From NCBI RefSeq assembly GCF_022230885.1, contig NZ_JAKGCT010000004.1, positions 992,001 through 1,056,000 of the forward strand: 64,000 nt of DNA. The letters are read 5' to 3'. Below, piece after piece: positions 27,407 through 37,101 of the stretch. The notes beneath the pieces are model-generated. The model saw nothing but the letters and a program-made list of their open reading frames with translations, was not told the DNA's origin and did no database searches. The DNA is from Paenalcaligenes niemegkensis. Lineage in GTDB: Bacteria > Pseudomonadota > Gammaproteobacteria > Burkholderiales > Burkholderiaceae_B. The position numbers and the translations under genes are program-made. Within the stretch, counting starts at the first letter, position 1. Every line of letters starts with the position of its first letter.

Positions 27407-27450
27407 ATCATATGCTGTCTAATAATTTCTGTCAACAACAATAATTAGAC
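27407..27450 (-). promoter_or_regulatory. consensus sigma70 promoter and EctR operator candidate of ectRABCD
   Basis: On the minus strand TTGACA (27435-27430) and TATGAT (27412-27407) are separated by 17 bp, an almost perfect promoter. An inverted repeat brackets the -35: GTCTAATAATT (27417-27427) lies in the spacer and AATAATTAGAC (27440-27450) just upstream, matching at 10 of 11 positions. A MarR dimer bound here would exclude polymerase. Confidence 0.82.
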
Positions 27451-27452
27451 AC

Positions 27453-27486
27453 AAAAAAGGGCATTCATTAACAAATGCCCTTTATT
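27453..27486 (-). terminator. intrinsic terminator downstream of tldD
   Basis: On the minus strand AAAGGGCATT / AATGCCCTTT forms a 10-bp stem followed by six Ts. It lies between tldD and the ectR promoter and insulates the ectoine operon from upstream transcription. Confidence 0.8.
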
Positions 27487-27583
27487 TACACCGGTTTAGC
27501 CATCTTCAGAAAACGAGCCCCGCCATCGGAGTCTTTAGCTAACGATGGGCTTTTTGAGCCCAAAATTCGTTATACGGTATATC

Positions 27584-29050
27584 TTAAGCTGTACCGCCCA
27601 CCGTCAAACCATCGATACGTATAGTAGGCATGCCTACCCCCACAGGTACGCTCTGCCCCTCTTTACCACAAGTGCCCACCCCGGAATCCAGCTCCATATT
27701 ATTGGCAATCATGCTGACCCGATTCATGGCATCAAAACCATTTCCAATCAGGGTGGCCCCTTTTACTGGCCGTATCAGTTTTCCATTTTCAATTAACCAG
27801 GCTTCTGAAGTAGAAAACACAAATTTGCCGCTGGTAATATCAACCTGTCCACCTGCAAAATTCGCAGCATAAATACCATTTTTGACTGAGGCAATAATCT
27901 CCTCATGCTCGTGCTTGCCATCAAGCATATAAGTATTGGTCATACGTGGCATAGGCACATGCGCATAGGACTCACGTCTGCCATTCCCCGTTACCTTGCT
28001 ATTCATGAAACGCGCATTACGACTGTCTTGCAAGTAGCCTTTCAAAATACCGTCCTCGATAAGCACTGTCTTTTGAGTAGGGTTGCCTTCATCATCTACG
28101 TTCAGCGAGCCTCGTCTATCGGCCAAGGTTCCGTCATCAATAACTGTCACTCCGCGTGCAGCGACGCGTTCTCCGATACGGCCTGAAAACACGCTGGAAC
28201 CTTTGTGATTGAAATCAGCTTCCAGGCCGTGCCCCACTGCCTCGTGCAACAAAATTCCCGGCCAGCCCGAACCCAGGACTACGGTCATCTCACCCGCTGG
28301 CGCAGGAGTGGCTTCGAGCGACGTAAGTGCTGAGCTGACCGCCCGTTCGACATAGTCATTGATCATCTCATCGCTAAAATAAGCCAGACCATATCGCCCC
28401 CCACCGCCTGCACTGCCCATTTCACGACGGCCATTGCGCTCAACGATGACAGACACGGACAAACGAACCAGAGGACGCACGTCAGCCACCATGCGTCCGT
28501 CGCTGCCCACCACCATCATGACGTCATACTCGGCTCCCAGGCCGGCCATTACCTGAATGACTGAAGAATCAGCTGCCCGTGCACGCGCCTCTACCCGTCC
28601 GAGCAACTCTACTTTCTCACTTGCGCTCAGACTGTTTAAAGGATCATTTTGCTCATAAAGCTGATGCCTGGGCTGAATGTCAGGGCGGGCACTATTAACG
28701 CGCACCCGCTTGGTAGCCCCCTGACGGCCGATGCTGCGAACCACATGAGCCGAAGAGAGCAGCGCTTCTTGACTGAGTGCATCGGAATAGGCAAAAGCTG
28801 TTTTCTCGCCGCTAAGCGCCCGTACCCCTACACCTTGTTCAATAGAAAAGCTGCCCGCTTTTACTATGCCTTCTTCTAAGCTCCACCCTTCGCTACGGGT
28901 ATATTGAAAATACAGATCAGCATAGTCAACCTGATGCTCGAAGATTTCGGACATCGCTTTATCGAGATCGGTCTCGGTCAACCCCCAGGGGTCAAGCAAA
29001 AGCGATTTCGCGGTGTCTAAGGCTTCAATAGCAGGGTTTGTGATATTCAT
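27584..29050 (-). CDS. tldD: metalloprotease TldD
   Basis: TldD works with TldE/PmbA to process peptides, such as microcin B17 or small modified peptides, in the cytoplasm. It is 488 residues and intact. The zinc motif HExxxH lies in HEAVGHGLEADFNHKG. DGTLADRRGSLNVDDEGNPTQKTVLIEDGIL and GTCGKEGQSVPVGVGMPTIRI are family blocks. tldE is not in the window. The nitrilase gene ends 24 bp upstream, and the two likely form an operon. Confidence 0.96.
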   Translation of the reverse strand: MNITNPAIEALDTAKSLLLDPWGLTETDLDKAMSEIFEHQVDYADLYFQYTRSEGWSLEEGIVKAGSFSIEQGVGVRALSGEKTAFAYSDALSQEALLSSAHVVRSIGRQGATKRVRVNSARPDIQPRHQLYEQNDPLNSLSASEKVELLGRVEARARAADSSVIQVMAGLGAEYDVMMVVGSDGRMVADVRPLVRLSVSVIVERNGRREMGSAGGGGRYGLAYFSDEMINDYVERAVSSALTSLEATPAPAGEMTVVLGSGWPGILLHEAVGHGLEADFNHKGSSVFSGRIGERVAARGVTVIDDGTLADRRGSLNVDDEGNPTQKTVLIEDGILKGYLQDSRNARFMNSKVTGNGRRESYAHVPMPRMTNTYMLDGKHEHEEIIASVKNGIYAANFAGGQVDITSGKFVFSTSEAWLIENGKLIRPVKGATLIGNGFDAMNRVSMIANNMELDSGVGTCGKEGQSVPVGVGMPTIRIDGLTVGGTA

Positions 29051-29074
29051 ATATGTAAGATGTCCTTAATGCGA

Positions 29075-29902
29075 CTACATCGTGCGATGTCGTAATGCGG
29101 GTAGGCTCTGGCGCACAGAGCTTATCGTGTTTAGATCGAGCTCGCCTGCAGCGTAGCCTGGCCCTTCGGGTACTTTATCGATAATGTCACCCCATGGGCT
29201 AATCAGCATTGAATGCCCCCAGGTTCGGCGACCGCTTTCGTGCTTCCCGCCTTGAGCCGGTGCAAGCACATAACATTGGTTCTCAATCGCGCGCGCGCGC
29301 AACAAGACTTCCCAGTGTGCCTGACCTGTAGTGTATGTAAAGGCCGAAGGAATAATCAGCAGGTTAATCTCGCCCATGGCCCTGAACAGCTCCGGGAAAC
29401 GGAGATCATAGCAAACCGCCAGACCCACGCGACCACAAGGTGCATCAAACACCTGCGGGACGGCTTCACCAGGCCGTATGGTGACTGATTCGTCGTAAGA
29501 CTCGTCACCTTTCTTAAAACCAAACAGATGAATTTTATCGTAGCGCGCCAGTCGCTGGCCCTCGGGGCCGTAAACCAGCGAGCTATTATAAATACGGTTT
29601 AAATCCGGACTTTCAAGAGGCAAAGTACCTCCTATGAGCCAAATTTGGTATTTCGTCGCCTGCTCAAACAAAAAACGTTGAACCGGCCCTTCTCCATCTG
29701 TTTCCAGGTGCGCCAGCTTATCGCGATCTCGCGCTCCCATAAAACAAAAATACTCTGGTAGCGCCAATAACTTAGCACCTGACTGAACCGCACTTTGTAT
29801 TAGCTTTTCAGCTTGTAGAAGGTTGGCATTTAAGTCAGTAGAAGACACCATTTGCAGGGCCGCAATTTTGAATGCACTGTTTCTATTACGCAGGTCGCTC
29901 AA
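29075..29902 (-). CDS. carbon-nitrogen hydrolase, Nit1/deaminated glutathione amidase type
   Basis: This is a nitrilase-superfamily amidohydrolase of 275 residues. The catalytic triad is Glu50 (LALPEYF), Lys123 (YDKIHLFGFKKGDESYDES) and Cys164 (VCYDLRFPELFR). These blocks fit the Nit1 group, which repairs deaminated glutathione in other organisms. The best start is TTG at 29902 with GGAAGAA upstream. It is the first gene of a likely nit-tldD operon. Confidence 0.9.
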   Translation of the reverse strand: MSDLRNRNSAFKIAALQMVSSTDLNANLLQAEKLIQSAVQSGAKLLALPEYFCFMGARDRDKLAHLETDGEGPVQRFLFEQATKYQIWLIGGTLPLESPDLNRIYNSSLVYGPEGQRLARYDKIHLFGFKKGDESYDESVTIRPGEAVPQVFDAPCGRVGLAVCYDLRFPELFRAMGEINLLIIPSAFTYTTGQAHWEVLLRARAIENQCYVLAPAQGGKHESGRRTWGHSMLISPWGDIIDKVPEGPGYAAGELDLNTISSVRQSLPALRHRTM

Positions 29903-30051
29903 CGATATTTCTTCCTAATTAGTTAGTTCTCGACGGAAACAAAGTAAATTTTCATGTTCCACAAAATCGAGTTAAAATAAATTTAAGGTGGTGATTTAAA
30001 AAGCCACATACTGTGAATATAAATAACCGCACACTCACAAAGGAATAAATA

Positions 30052-30399
30052 ATGCCACAAGAGTCGTTTACAACAGAAAAGCAAAAAATTGAAAAAGAAA
30101 TTCTTAAGCTTCAGCGTAAAATGCGCACACTAAAAACGCGCCAACGCCGTCCGGTTATCAGCTCTATTGTTCGCTCCATGCTTGACTACGACATTAGCCT
30201 CGAAGAGCTCTCCGAAGCCTACAACAAGCGTTCTAATAACGAAGCCAAAGCCACAAGCTCGCCTAAAGCCGCCTTGCCTCCCCGCTTTCGAAATTCGGAA
30301 ACCGGTGACACCTGGACAGGCCGCGGCCGTCCGCCTCGCTGGATTGTCGACGCAGAGGCAAAAGGCAATAGCCGCGACTCATTTCTAATTGAAAAATAA
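30052..30399 (+). CDS. H-NS family nucleoid protein
   Basis: This is a 115-residue DNA-binding protein. Residues about 5-65 are a charged coiled-coil oligomerisation segment. Residues about 78-110 are the C-terminal DNA-binding domain, RFRNSETGDTWTGRGRPPRWIVDAEAKG, with the RGRPPRW AT-hook-like core of betaproteobacterial H-NS. AAAGGA precedes the ATG. It probably silences AT-rich DNA. Confidence 0.93.
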   Translation: MPQESFTTEKQKIEKEILKLQRKMRTLKTRQRRPVISSIVRSMLDYDISLEELSEAYNKRSNNEAKATSSPKAALPPRFRNSETGDTWTGRGRPPRWIVDAEAKGNSRDSFLIEK

Positions 30400-30443
30400 T
30401 ATCACTACCCATAACCATTAATTATCAGTAGCGTAATCGCTAA

Positions 30444-31088
30444 TTAGCGATTACGCGTAAAGCGTACTTCACGTACCTCACCGTTATTACCTGGAAAGCG
30501 GTCAAAAACGGCCTGAGATAAATAACTCATAACATCAAGTAAATTATCACCGTCACTAATACTCTTGGCGGTAGAACGATACACTTCTGCATTATTCTGA
30601 GCACTATCGTTGATAATTACGGTTAAACGATTTTCCCGATATTGTATGGGCACTGTCACTACTCGCGGGCTATAGATCATACCGCCGCGAAAACCTCCGA
30701 AATGTCCGAAGTATCCACCCCATGCCGGGCCAAATGGGCCCATACCGTCAAAATACGGATCACCGTAGCGTTGAACCCAATCTTCTTTCAGTTCGGAACC
30801 GTAATTCAGGTGAACCACAAAACGGGCATTGGCGTCCCCTTCAGTCAGGCCGGTAGGCCCTATGGCAGCACGTACCGTATCTGCTAGCGCTTCGTACTCC
30901 AGGTTACCTGTCTGATCAGGCTCGGAATGGATGCGATAGGTTTGACCTACAACGTTATCAGGCCAGCGTTGATAGCTGCTGACTTTTGCCGACCAGCTCG
31001 AGGCGCAGCCCGACAGCAAAAATAACAAGCTGCAAGCGACCAGAAAATAAGCTGTACTTAAAAACGAACGTTTAGCAAACGGCAACAT
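30444..31088 (-). CDS. DUF4136-type lipoprotein
   Basis: This is a 214-residue lipoprotein with lipobox LLSGC and Cys28 as the anchor. The mature part starts ASSWSAKVSSYQRWP. It matches the DUF4136 pattern: a short beta-rich domain, a central Gly/Phe-rich loop (GPFGPAWGGYFGHFGGFRGG), then LTVIINDSAQNNAEVYRSTAKS. The function is unknown. It is convergent with the H-NS gene. Confidence 0.82.
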   Translation of the reverse strand: MLPFAKRSFLSTAYFLVACSLLFLLSGCASSWSAKVSSYQRWPDNVVGQTYRIHSEPDQTGNLEYEALADTVRAAIGPTGLTEGDANARFVVHLNYGSELKEDWVQRYGDPYFDGMGPFGPAWGGYFGHFGGFRGGMIYSPRVVTVPIQYRENRLTVIINDSAQNNAEVYRSTAKSISDGDNLLDVMSYLSQAVFDRFPGNNGEVREVRFTRNR

Positions 31089-31272
31089 ATGCGCTCCTTT
31101 GCCCTGTAATTAAAAGCGGTCCCGTTAAAACCATCATACTCGTGGCTCTTTAACTCAAACAGGGTGTGGGTAGCCGACTCTCAAAATAGTTGCTTCGAGG
31201 CCACGCAAGGCATTTAGCCCTTATCGCACTACAATAATACTAATCTTAAATACATTTAGCGATTTACTCATT

Positions 31273-33960
31273 ATGCGTACTGATGTCGGTCACACCATTT
31301 ATCGCCAGAACTGGCAGCCCTATCCCTACTTGATTGAGCGCGTTGCTCTTCACTTTGAACTGGCGCCTGCAATAACTACGGTAACAACCTGCTTTACTGC
31401 CATATCAAAGAACGCTGATCCACAGCCGCTATTGCTGGACGGAGAGGGTCTGACGCTTTTAAGCCTGCGCATTAATGGAAAAGCCCTTGATGAGGCAGAG
31501 TATAAAATCGATGCAACATCGCTAACCGTGTATCTGCATCAGCACGAGAACAAAATCGAAATCGTCAATACCTGCACGCCGGATCAGAACACCACCTTGA
31601 TGGGGCTCTATGTTTCCGGCGAACAGCTCTTTACACAATGTGAGCCGGAAGGCTTTAGAAGAATCACGTGGTTCGCGGATCGCCCTGATGTGATGGCTCG
31701 CTACCACGTTACCTTAACAGCCGACAAAAGCGCTTACCCCAGCCTGCTTTCCAATGGAAATTTACTAAGTACCAGACAACTGGATGGCAATAAGCACGAA
31801 GCGGTGTGGGAAGACCCCTTCCCGAAGCCTTCTTATTTATTCGCTGTCGTAGCAGGCGATTTTGATTGCCAGGAGCGCACCGTACAGACAGCATCGGGCC
31901 GGAGTGTGCTGCTGCAGGTCTACAGCGATAAAGGCGATGGCGATAAAACAGAATGGGCGATGGACAGCCTGGAACGATCATTGCGCTGGGATGAAAATCG
32001 TTTCGGACTAGAGCTGGACCTGGACCGCTACATGATCGTCGCCGCGCACGATTTCAATATGGGCGCAATGGAGAACAAAGGCCTCAACGTTTTTAATGCC
32101 GCCTACGTGCTGGCCGATCCCCAGACCACTACCGATGCTAGCTATCGTGCCATCGAGGCGGTTATTGGCCATGAGTATTTTCATAACTGGACAGGGAATC
32201 GCGTCACATGCAGAGACTGGTTTCAACTGTCTTTGAAAGAAGGTCTGACCGTGTTCAGGGAGCAAGAGTTCTCTGCAGACATGCTCGCTGATCAGCTTGA
32301 AGGCGCCCAGGCAGAAAGCGCCAAAGCGGTTAAGCGTATTGATGATGTCAGCACCTTGAGGCTGGCACAGTTTCCGGAAGACGCCGGCCCGATGGCCCAT
32401 CCCATACGTCCTGAAAGCTACGAAGAAATCAGCAATTTTTACACTGCCACTATTTACGAAAAAGGCGCTGAAGTTATACGAATGCAGCACACTTTGCTGG
32501 GCGAAGCCTTATTTCAGGAAGGCATCCGAGAATATTTCGGTCGCCACGATGGCCAGGCAGTTACCTGCGACGATTTTGTCGACGCCATGGACAGCGTTTA
32601 CCAGTCAGCCAACCCAGGCAAAGACCTGTCGGTTTTCAGGCGCTGGTATTCGCAAGCCGGCACCCCACAGATCCACATTGACGCCGCCTACAGCCCTGAG
32701 ACCAAAACGTATACGGTTCGCATCAGTCAACAGAATGATGCGGTGGGCATAGAGCGCCTCCGAGATAGCTCTACAAAGCAGCCACTGTTAATCCCTGTCA
32801 AAGTGGGTCTGATCGGCCCTGAAGGCGAGGCCTTAAGCTCCACCCTTGAGGGCAAGACAGCAGACGAATTCCTGCTTGAGCTTGATAGCCCGCAGAACTC
32901 ATGGGTCTTTCACGATGTGGCGCATGCGCCCGTGCTCTCAGTGTTACGCGATTTTTCTGCCCCAGTAAGCGTTTTCATCGAACGCAGTACTCACGAGCTG
33001 CGGCTATTGGCCGAGCACGACAGCAATGCCTTTGGTCGATGGGAAGCCGCGCAGTCACTAAGCAAACAGGCAATTCTTAGTGCTTCTCTAGAACCCGGCA
33101 GCGAAAAATGCGCAAGTAATCGCAAAGCCGTAGAGCAGGTCTATCGACGCCTGCTCAGTGATGACACTCTGTCAGAAGCATTTTTATCGCGAGTGCTGGG
33201 CCTGGCTTCGGTTCGGGAGGTACAAACCTTACATCGCCCGATGCAGCCTATTGCCGTGGCCAATGCACGGCAGGCTCTTCAGGCACATCTAGGCAAAGAA
33301 CTGGCTGAACACTGGCTGAAAACTTACCATTCGCTTAATCGCCCCAATGAAGCCTATAGTCCTGACGCCCTTTCTGCGGGCCGCCGCGCCTTGAAAAACC
33401 TTTGTCTGCAGTATTTGACAGCAGCAAATGTTCCGGGCGCCTACGAACTGGCGATGCAGCAGTACCACCAGGCACAGAACATGACTGATCGCTTTAGTGC
33501 ATTGCAATCGCTTGTGAATTATTACGACGAGAGTCAGAGTGGCGAGGCCTGCGCCCACTTTTACGAGCGATGGCAACACGACCCCCTGGTGGTCGACAAA
33601 TGGTTCAGTCTGCAAGCCTGCGCCCCCACCACCACGGTACAATCGCTAAGATCGTTAATGCTGCATCCTGCTTTCACGATACGCAACCCTAACCGCACCA
33701 GAGCACTTATTTTTCAGTTCTGCAATAACAACAGCATAGGCGTGCACAATGTGTATGGCTATGAGTTCTGGGCGGAACAAGTGGTGGCACTCGATAAGAT
33801 CAATCCTGAAATCGCAGCACGGCTGGCTCGCGCCTTCGATAACTGGTCGCAGTACGACGTCCCCTATCGCAGTCAGCTGTACGATGCCCTCTGCCATATA
33901 CAAGCACACGCAAAATCGGCCAATGTCGCTGAAATTGTGAATAAAGCACTTACTATTTGA
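31273..33960 (+). CDS. pepN: aminopeptidase N
   Basis: PepN is an M1 zinc aminopeptidase for the last steps of protein turnover. It is 895 residues and intact. The exopeptidase motif GAMEN is at residues 264-268. Zinc ligands are His300, His304 and Glu323 in GHEYFHNWTGNR and SLKEGLTVFREQEF. The length is slightly above that of the E. coli enzyme. No strong Shine-Dalgarno is seen. fbp follows 18 bp later. Confidence 0.97.
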   Translation: MRTDVGHTIYRQNWQPYPYLIERVALHFELAPAITTVTTCFTAISKNADPQPLLLDGEGLTLLSLRINGKALDEAEYKIDATSLTVYLHQHENKIEIVNTCTPDQNTTLMGLYVSGEQLFTQCEPEGFRRITWFADRPDVMARYHVTLTADKSAYPSLLSNGNLLSTRQLDGNKHEAVWEDPFPKPSYLFAVVAGDFDCQERTVQTASGRSVLLQVYSDKGDGDKTEWAMDSLERSLRWDENRFGLELDLDRYMIVAAHDFNMGAMENKGLNVFNAAYVLADPQTTTDASYRAIEAVIGHEYFHNWTGNRVTCRDWFQLSLKEGLTVFREQEFSADMLADQLEGAQAESAKAVKRIDDVSTLRLAQFPEDAGPMAHPIRPESYEEISNFYTATIYEKGAEVIRMQHTLLGEALFQEGIREYFGRHDGQAVTCDDFVDAMDSVYQSANPGKDLSVFRRWYSQAGTPQIHIDAAYSPETKTYTVRISQQNDAVGIERLRDSSTKQPLLIPVKVGLIGPEGEALSSTLEGKTADEFLLELDSPQNSWVFHDVAHAPVLSVLRDFSAPVSVFIERSTHELRLLAEHDSNAFGRWEAAQSLSKQAILSASLEPGSEKCASNRKAVEQVYRRLLSDDTLSEAFLSRVLGLASVREVQTLHRPMQPIAVANARQALQAHLGKELAEHWLKTYHSLNRPNEAYSPDALSAGRRALKNLCLQYLTAANVPGAYELAMQQYHQAQNMTDRFSALQSLVNYYDESQSGEACAHFYERWQHDPLVVDKWFSLQACAPTTTVQSLRSLMLHPAFTIRNPNRTRALIFQFCNNNSIGVHNVYGYEFWAEQVVALDKINPEIAARLARAFDNWSQYDVPYRSQLYDALCHIQAHAKSANVAEIVNKALTI

Positions 33961-33978
33961 TTCCCCTGGAGCACTACA

Positions 33979-34997
33979 TTGAAGAAGAACCTAACCCATT
34001 ACCTGGTTGAGCAACAGCGACAGAAAGGCGCTGTGTCAGCCGAGGTTCGTTTACTGATTGAAACCGTTGCCCGCGCATGCAAGGCTATTGGCCATGCCGT
34101 CAGCAAAGGGGCCTTAGGCGGTGTGCTGGGTAGCCTGGCTACCGAAAATGTGCAAGGCGAAGTACAGAAAAAGCTGGATGTGATGTCTAACGAAATTCTT
34201 CTGGAAGCCAACGAATGGGGTGGCAATCTGGCTGCGATGGCCTCCGAAGAAATGGAGACACTGCATCGCATTCCTACGCATTTTCCCAAGGGTGAAAACC
34301 TGCTGTTATTTGATCCTCTTGATGGGTCATCCAATATCGACGTCAATGTATCCATAGGCACCATATTTTCAGTACTGCACGTGCCAGAGGGCGCACAGGG
34401 CCGTGAAATTCAAGAAAGCGACTTTTTACAGGCCGGCATTAAACAAGTGGCGGCGGGCTATGCCATATACGGACCGCAGACCATGCTGGTACTGACCGTG
34501 GGCACAGGCGTGGTTGGCTTTACCTTAGATCGCGAGATGGGCTCCTGGGTGCTCACTCATGACGATATACGCATCCCTGAGAATACAAATGAGTTCGCCA
34601 TCAACATGTCAAATATGCGGCATTGGGAGCCGCCAGTCAGGCGCTATATCGAAGAGTGCCTGGCAGGTGCCGAAGGCCCCTGGGCAAAAACTACAACACA
34701 CGATGGATTGCATCGATGGTTGCCGACGTGCATCGCATACTGACGCGCGGAGGCGTATTCTTGTACCCACGCGACCAGCGTGAATCTGTGCGTGAAGGCA
34801 AGTTGCGCCTGATGTATGAAGCCAATCCAATGAGCTTCATTATTGAACAGGCTGGAGGTGCTTCAACTGATGGCGCCAACCGTATTCTGGATGTTCAGCC
34901 TTCACATCTGCATCAACGCATTGGCGTGATTCTTGGATCCAGAACCGAGGTTGATCGTCTGCAACGCTATCACCTTGATGCTCAGGCTGCGCCCTAG
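33979..34997 (+). CDS. fbp: fructose-1,6-bisphosphatase class 1 (apparent frameshift)
   Basis: Fbp is a gluconeogenic phosphatase, 339 residues after repair. The metal and phosphate site is [21 protein letters not shown]. The start is TTG at 33979 with GGAG upstream. One G is missing in the short GGG run 34682-34684. With it [33 protein letters not shown] is restored, a hallmark of the family. The protein ends at TAG 34997 and a strong terminator follows. It is probably co-transcribed with pepN. Confidence 0.93.
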
Positions 34998-35067
34998 AGT
35001 CTGACGTCTTTTCTATCAAGCCTGCCGTCAGGTGCACAGCCTGACTGATTGCTTTGACTGCCCCATA

Positions 35068-35109
35068 AAAAAACCGTCTTTCCCGAGTATCGAGGCAAGA
35101 CGGTTTTTT
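35068..35109. terminator. terminator between fbp and qor
   Basis: A perfect 13-bp stem (AAAAAACCGTCTT and its complement) with a 16-nt loop lies between convergent genes. It works on both strands. Confidence 0.87.
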
Positions 35110-35127
35110 GGTTGTGTGGCTTAGCGA

Positions 35128-36114
35128 CTAATCGACTGTAAGAACGCTAGCCCCTACGGTTTTACGCGATGCCAGTTCTTCGTGCGCACGCGCGGCGTCT
35201 TTTAGTGCATAGCGCTGCCCAATCTCTACCTTTATCTTGCCTGTCTTCACCAGCTCGAAGACCTCCTCAGCCGCTGCCTGCATCGTTTCGAGCGTAGGTA
35301 CAAAGGCCGCAAGCGAAGGCCGTGTCACATATAACGACCCATGCTGAGCCAATATACCTAAGTTCACGTCGGTGACGGCGCCCGAAGCATTGCCAAAGCT
35401 AACCATCAGCCCCCTGGGCTGCAGACATTTCAGGGACGTTTCCCATGTCGCCTTGCCCACGCCGTCATAGACTACCGGTACCATCCGGCCATCAGTAAGG
35501 TCACGCACACGATCGATTACATTTTCATTGCTGTAGTTAATCACTTCCCAGGCGCCATTTGCTTTGGCCGCAGCCGCCTTCTCTGGGCTGGACACTGTGC
35601 CAATCAGCTTAACGCCCAAGGCCTTGGCCCATTGACATGCGATGGAGCCAACACCTCCGGCTGCGGCATGAAACAAGATCGTCTCACCGGCTTTAAGCTC
35701 GTGCACCTGGCGAAATAAATACTGCACGGTCAAGCCTTTCAGCATGATTACCGCAGCCTCTTCAAAGCTGATTTCGTCAGGCAGCTTCACCACACGATCA
35801 CCTGGAATGTTACGAGCTTCGGAGTAAGCACCAAGAGGCCCTTGCCCATAGGCAACGCGATCACCGACTTTAACGTGATGCACGTCAGCCCCTACGGCTT
35901 CAACAACCCCTGATGCCTCAAAACCCAGGCCGTGAGGCAACGGACTGGGATACAGACCGTCGCGAAAGTAAATATCGATAAAGTTTAAGCCTATTACTTT
36001 ATGCCGTACGCATACCTCGTTTGGCTTGGGGGCTTCCAGAGGAATGGATAACCACTGCATTACCTCAGGTCCGCCATTTTCCTCAATGCGTATTGCCTTC
36101 ACGCTTTGCTGCAT
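35128..36114 (-). CDS. NADPH:quinone oxidoreductase, QorA type
   Basis: This is a zeta-crystallin-like MDR oxidoreductase of 328 residues that reduces quinones with NADPH. It lacks the catalytic zinc ligands of alcohol dehydrogenases. The cofactor motif is AAAGGVGSIACQWAKALG. NFIDIYFRDGLYPSPLPHGLGFEASGVV is the QorA N-terminal block. It is intact and divergent from the EamA gene. Confidence 0.93.
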   Translation of the reverse strand: MQQSVKAIRIEENGGPEVMQWLSIPLEAPKPNEVCVRHKVIGLNFIDIYFRDGLYPSPLPHGLGFEASGVVEAVGADVHHVKVGDRVAYGQGPLGAYSEARNIPGDRVVKLPDEISFEEAAVIMLKGLTVQYLFRQVHELKAGETILFHAAAGGVGSIACQWAKALGVKLIGTVSSPEKAAAAKANGAWEVINYSNENVIDRVRDLTDGRMVPVVYDGVGKATWETSLKCLQPRGLMVSFGNASGAVTDVNLGILAQHGSLYVTRPSLAAFVPTLETMQAAAEEVFELVKTGKIKVEIGQRYALKDAARAHEELASRKTVGASVLTVD

Positions 36115-36210
36115 AAGTCTCTCCTTGCTAATCTATGATTGGGCCGATATGGTTAGGCATTCCACATTAGTGTATGCCGCTAATCAAAAATCTTCACTAT
36201 TCGCCCTTAC

Positions 36211-37101
36211 ATGACTCATAAACGCGCGCTTCTGTATATTCATATCGCAGCAGTACTCTTTGGTTTAACCGGCATCTTCGGCGAACTCATACAATCCAGT
36301 GCAATGTTTATTACGGCAGGACGCGCCACCTTTGCAACTTTGATCCTCTTCATTATCATTCGCGCCCAGGGCAGGCGTATCAATGAGGGTCTGCGACATA
36401 ACGACTGGCAGCTGCTCCTGATTGCTGCAGTCATGCTGGCCATACACTGGGCTACTTTCTTTATTGCTGTCAAGGTAGGAGGCATTGCCATTGCGACGCT
36501 GGGCTTTGCCAGTTTTCCTGCCTTCATCACCCTGTGCGAATGGCTGGTGCTGCGCGAAAAAGTAAGCCGTACAGAGTGGCTGATTCTAGCCCTGGTAAGT
36601 TTTGGCTTGCTGCTGGTTACCCCTTCCTTTGACTTTGCAGATCAGTCAACGGTGGGGCTTGCCTGGGCCCTGGTCTCCGGACTTACCTTCGCCCTGTTCA
36701 CGATTATTAACCGCCGGGCTGCAGGCCATATTCCGGCGTTGCAGGTGGCCTGCTGGGAAAACGGCTTCGTTGCCCTGTTGTGCTGGCCCTTTGCGATCAG
36801 CGTTATTGGCGACCCGGGGGCTATCGACTGGTTCTGGACCGCCTTGCTGGGCGTTTTTTGTACTGCCCTTTCGCATTACTTGCTGGTCTCAAGCTTGAGC
36901 ACCCTCAATGCCCGCAGCGCTGGAATTGTGATTGCCCTGGAACCGGTCTATGCCATCGCCTTTGCAGCGATCTTGTTTGCACAGTATCCATCAGTACGTG
37001 CCTTGATCGGAGGGTGCATTATGATCGCCGCCATCGTGTGGTCCGGATTGCGCAAAGCCGAGCCAGATCCCGCCTCGGCTTCTACGCCATCAGTAACCTA
37101 A
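36211..37101 (+). CDS. EamA/DMT-family transporter
   Basis: This is an inner-membrane permease of 296 residues with ten predicted helices in two EamA repeats. The second repeat starts at about residue 145 (VGLAWALVSGLTFALFTIINRRAAG). The substrate is unknown; family members export amino acids or other metabolites. Its 3' end overlaps the convergent GhrA-like gene by 12 bp. Confidence 0.9.
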   Translation: MTHKRALLYIHIAAVLFGLTGIFGELIQSSAMFITAGRATFATLILFIIIRAQGRRINEGLRHNDWQLLLIAAVMLAIHWATFFIAVKVGGIAIATLGFASFPAFITLCEWLVLREKVSRTEWLILALVSFGLLLVTPSFDFADQSTVGLAWALVSGLTFALFTIINRRAAGHIPALQVACWENGFVALLCWPFAISVIGDPGAIDWFWTALLGVFCTALSHYLLVSSLSTLNARSAGIVIALEPVYAIAFAAILFAQYPSVRALIGGCIMIAAIVWSGLRKAEPDPASASTPSVT

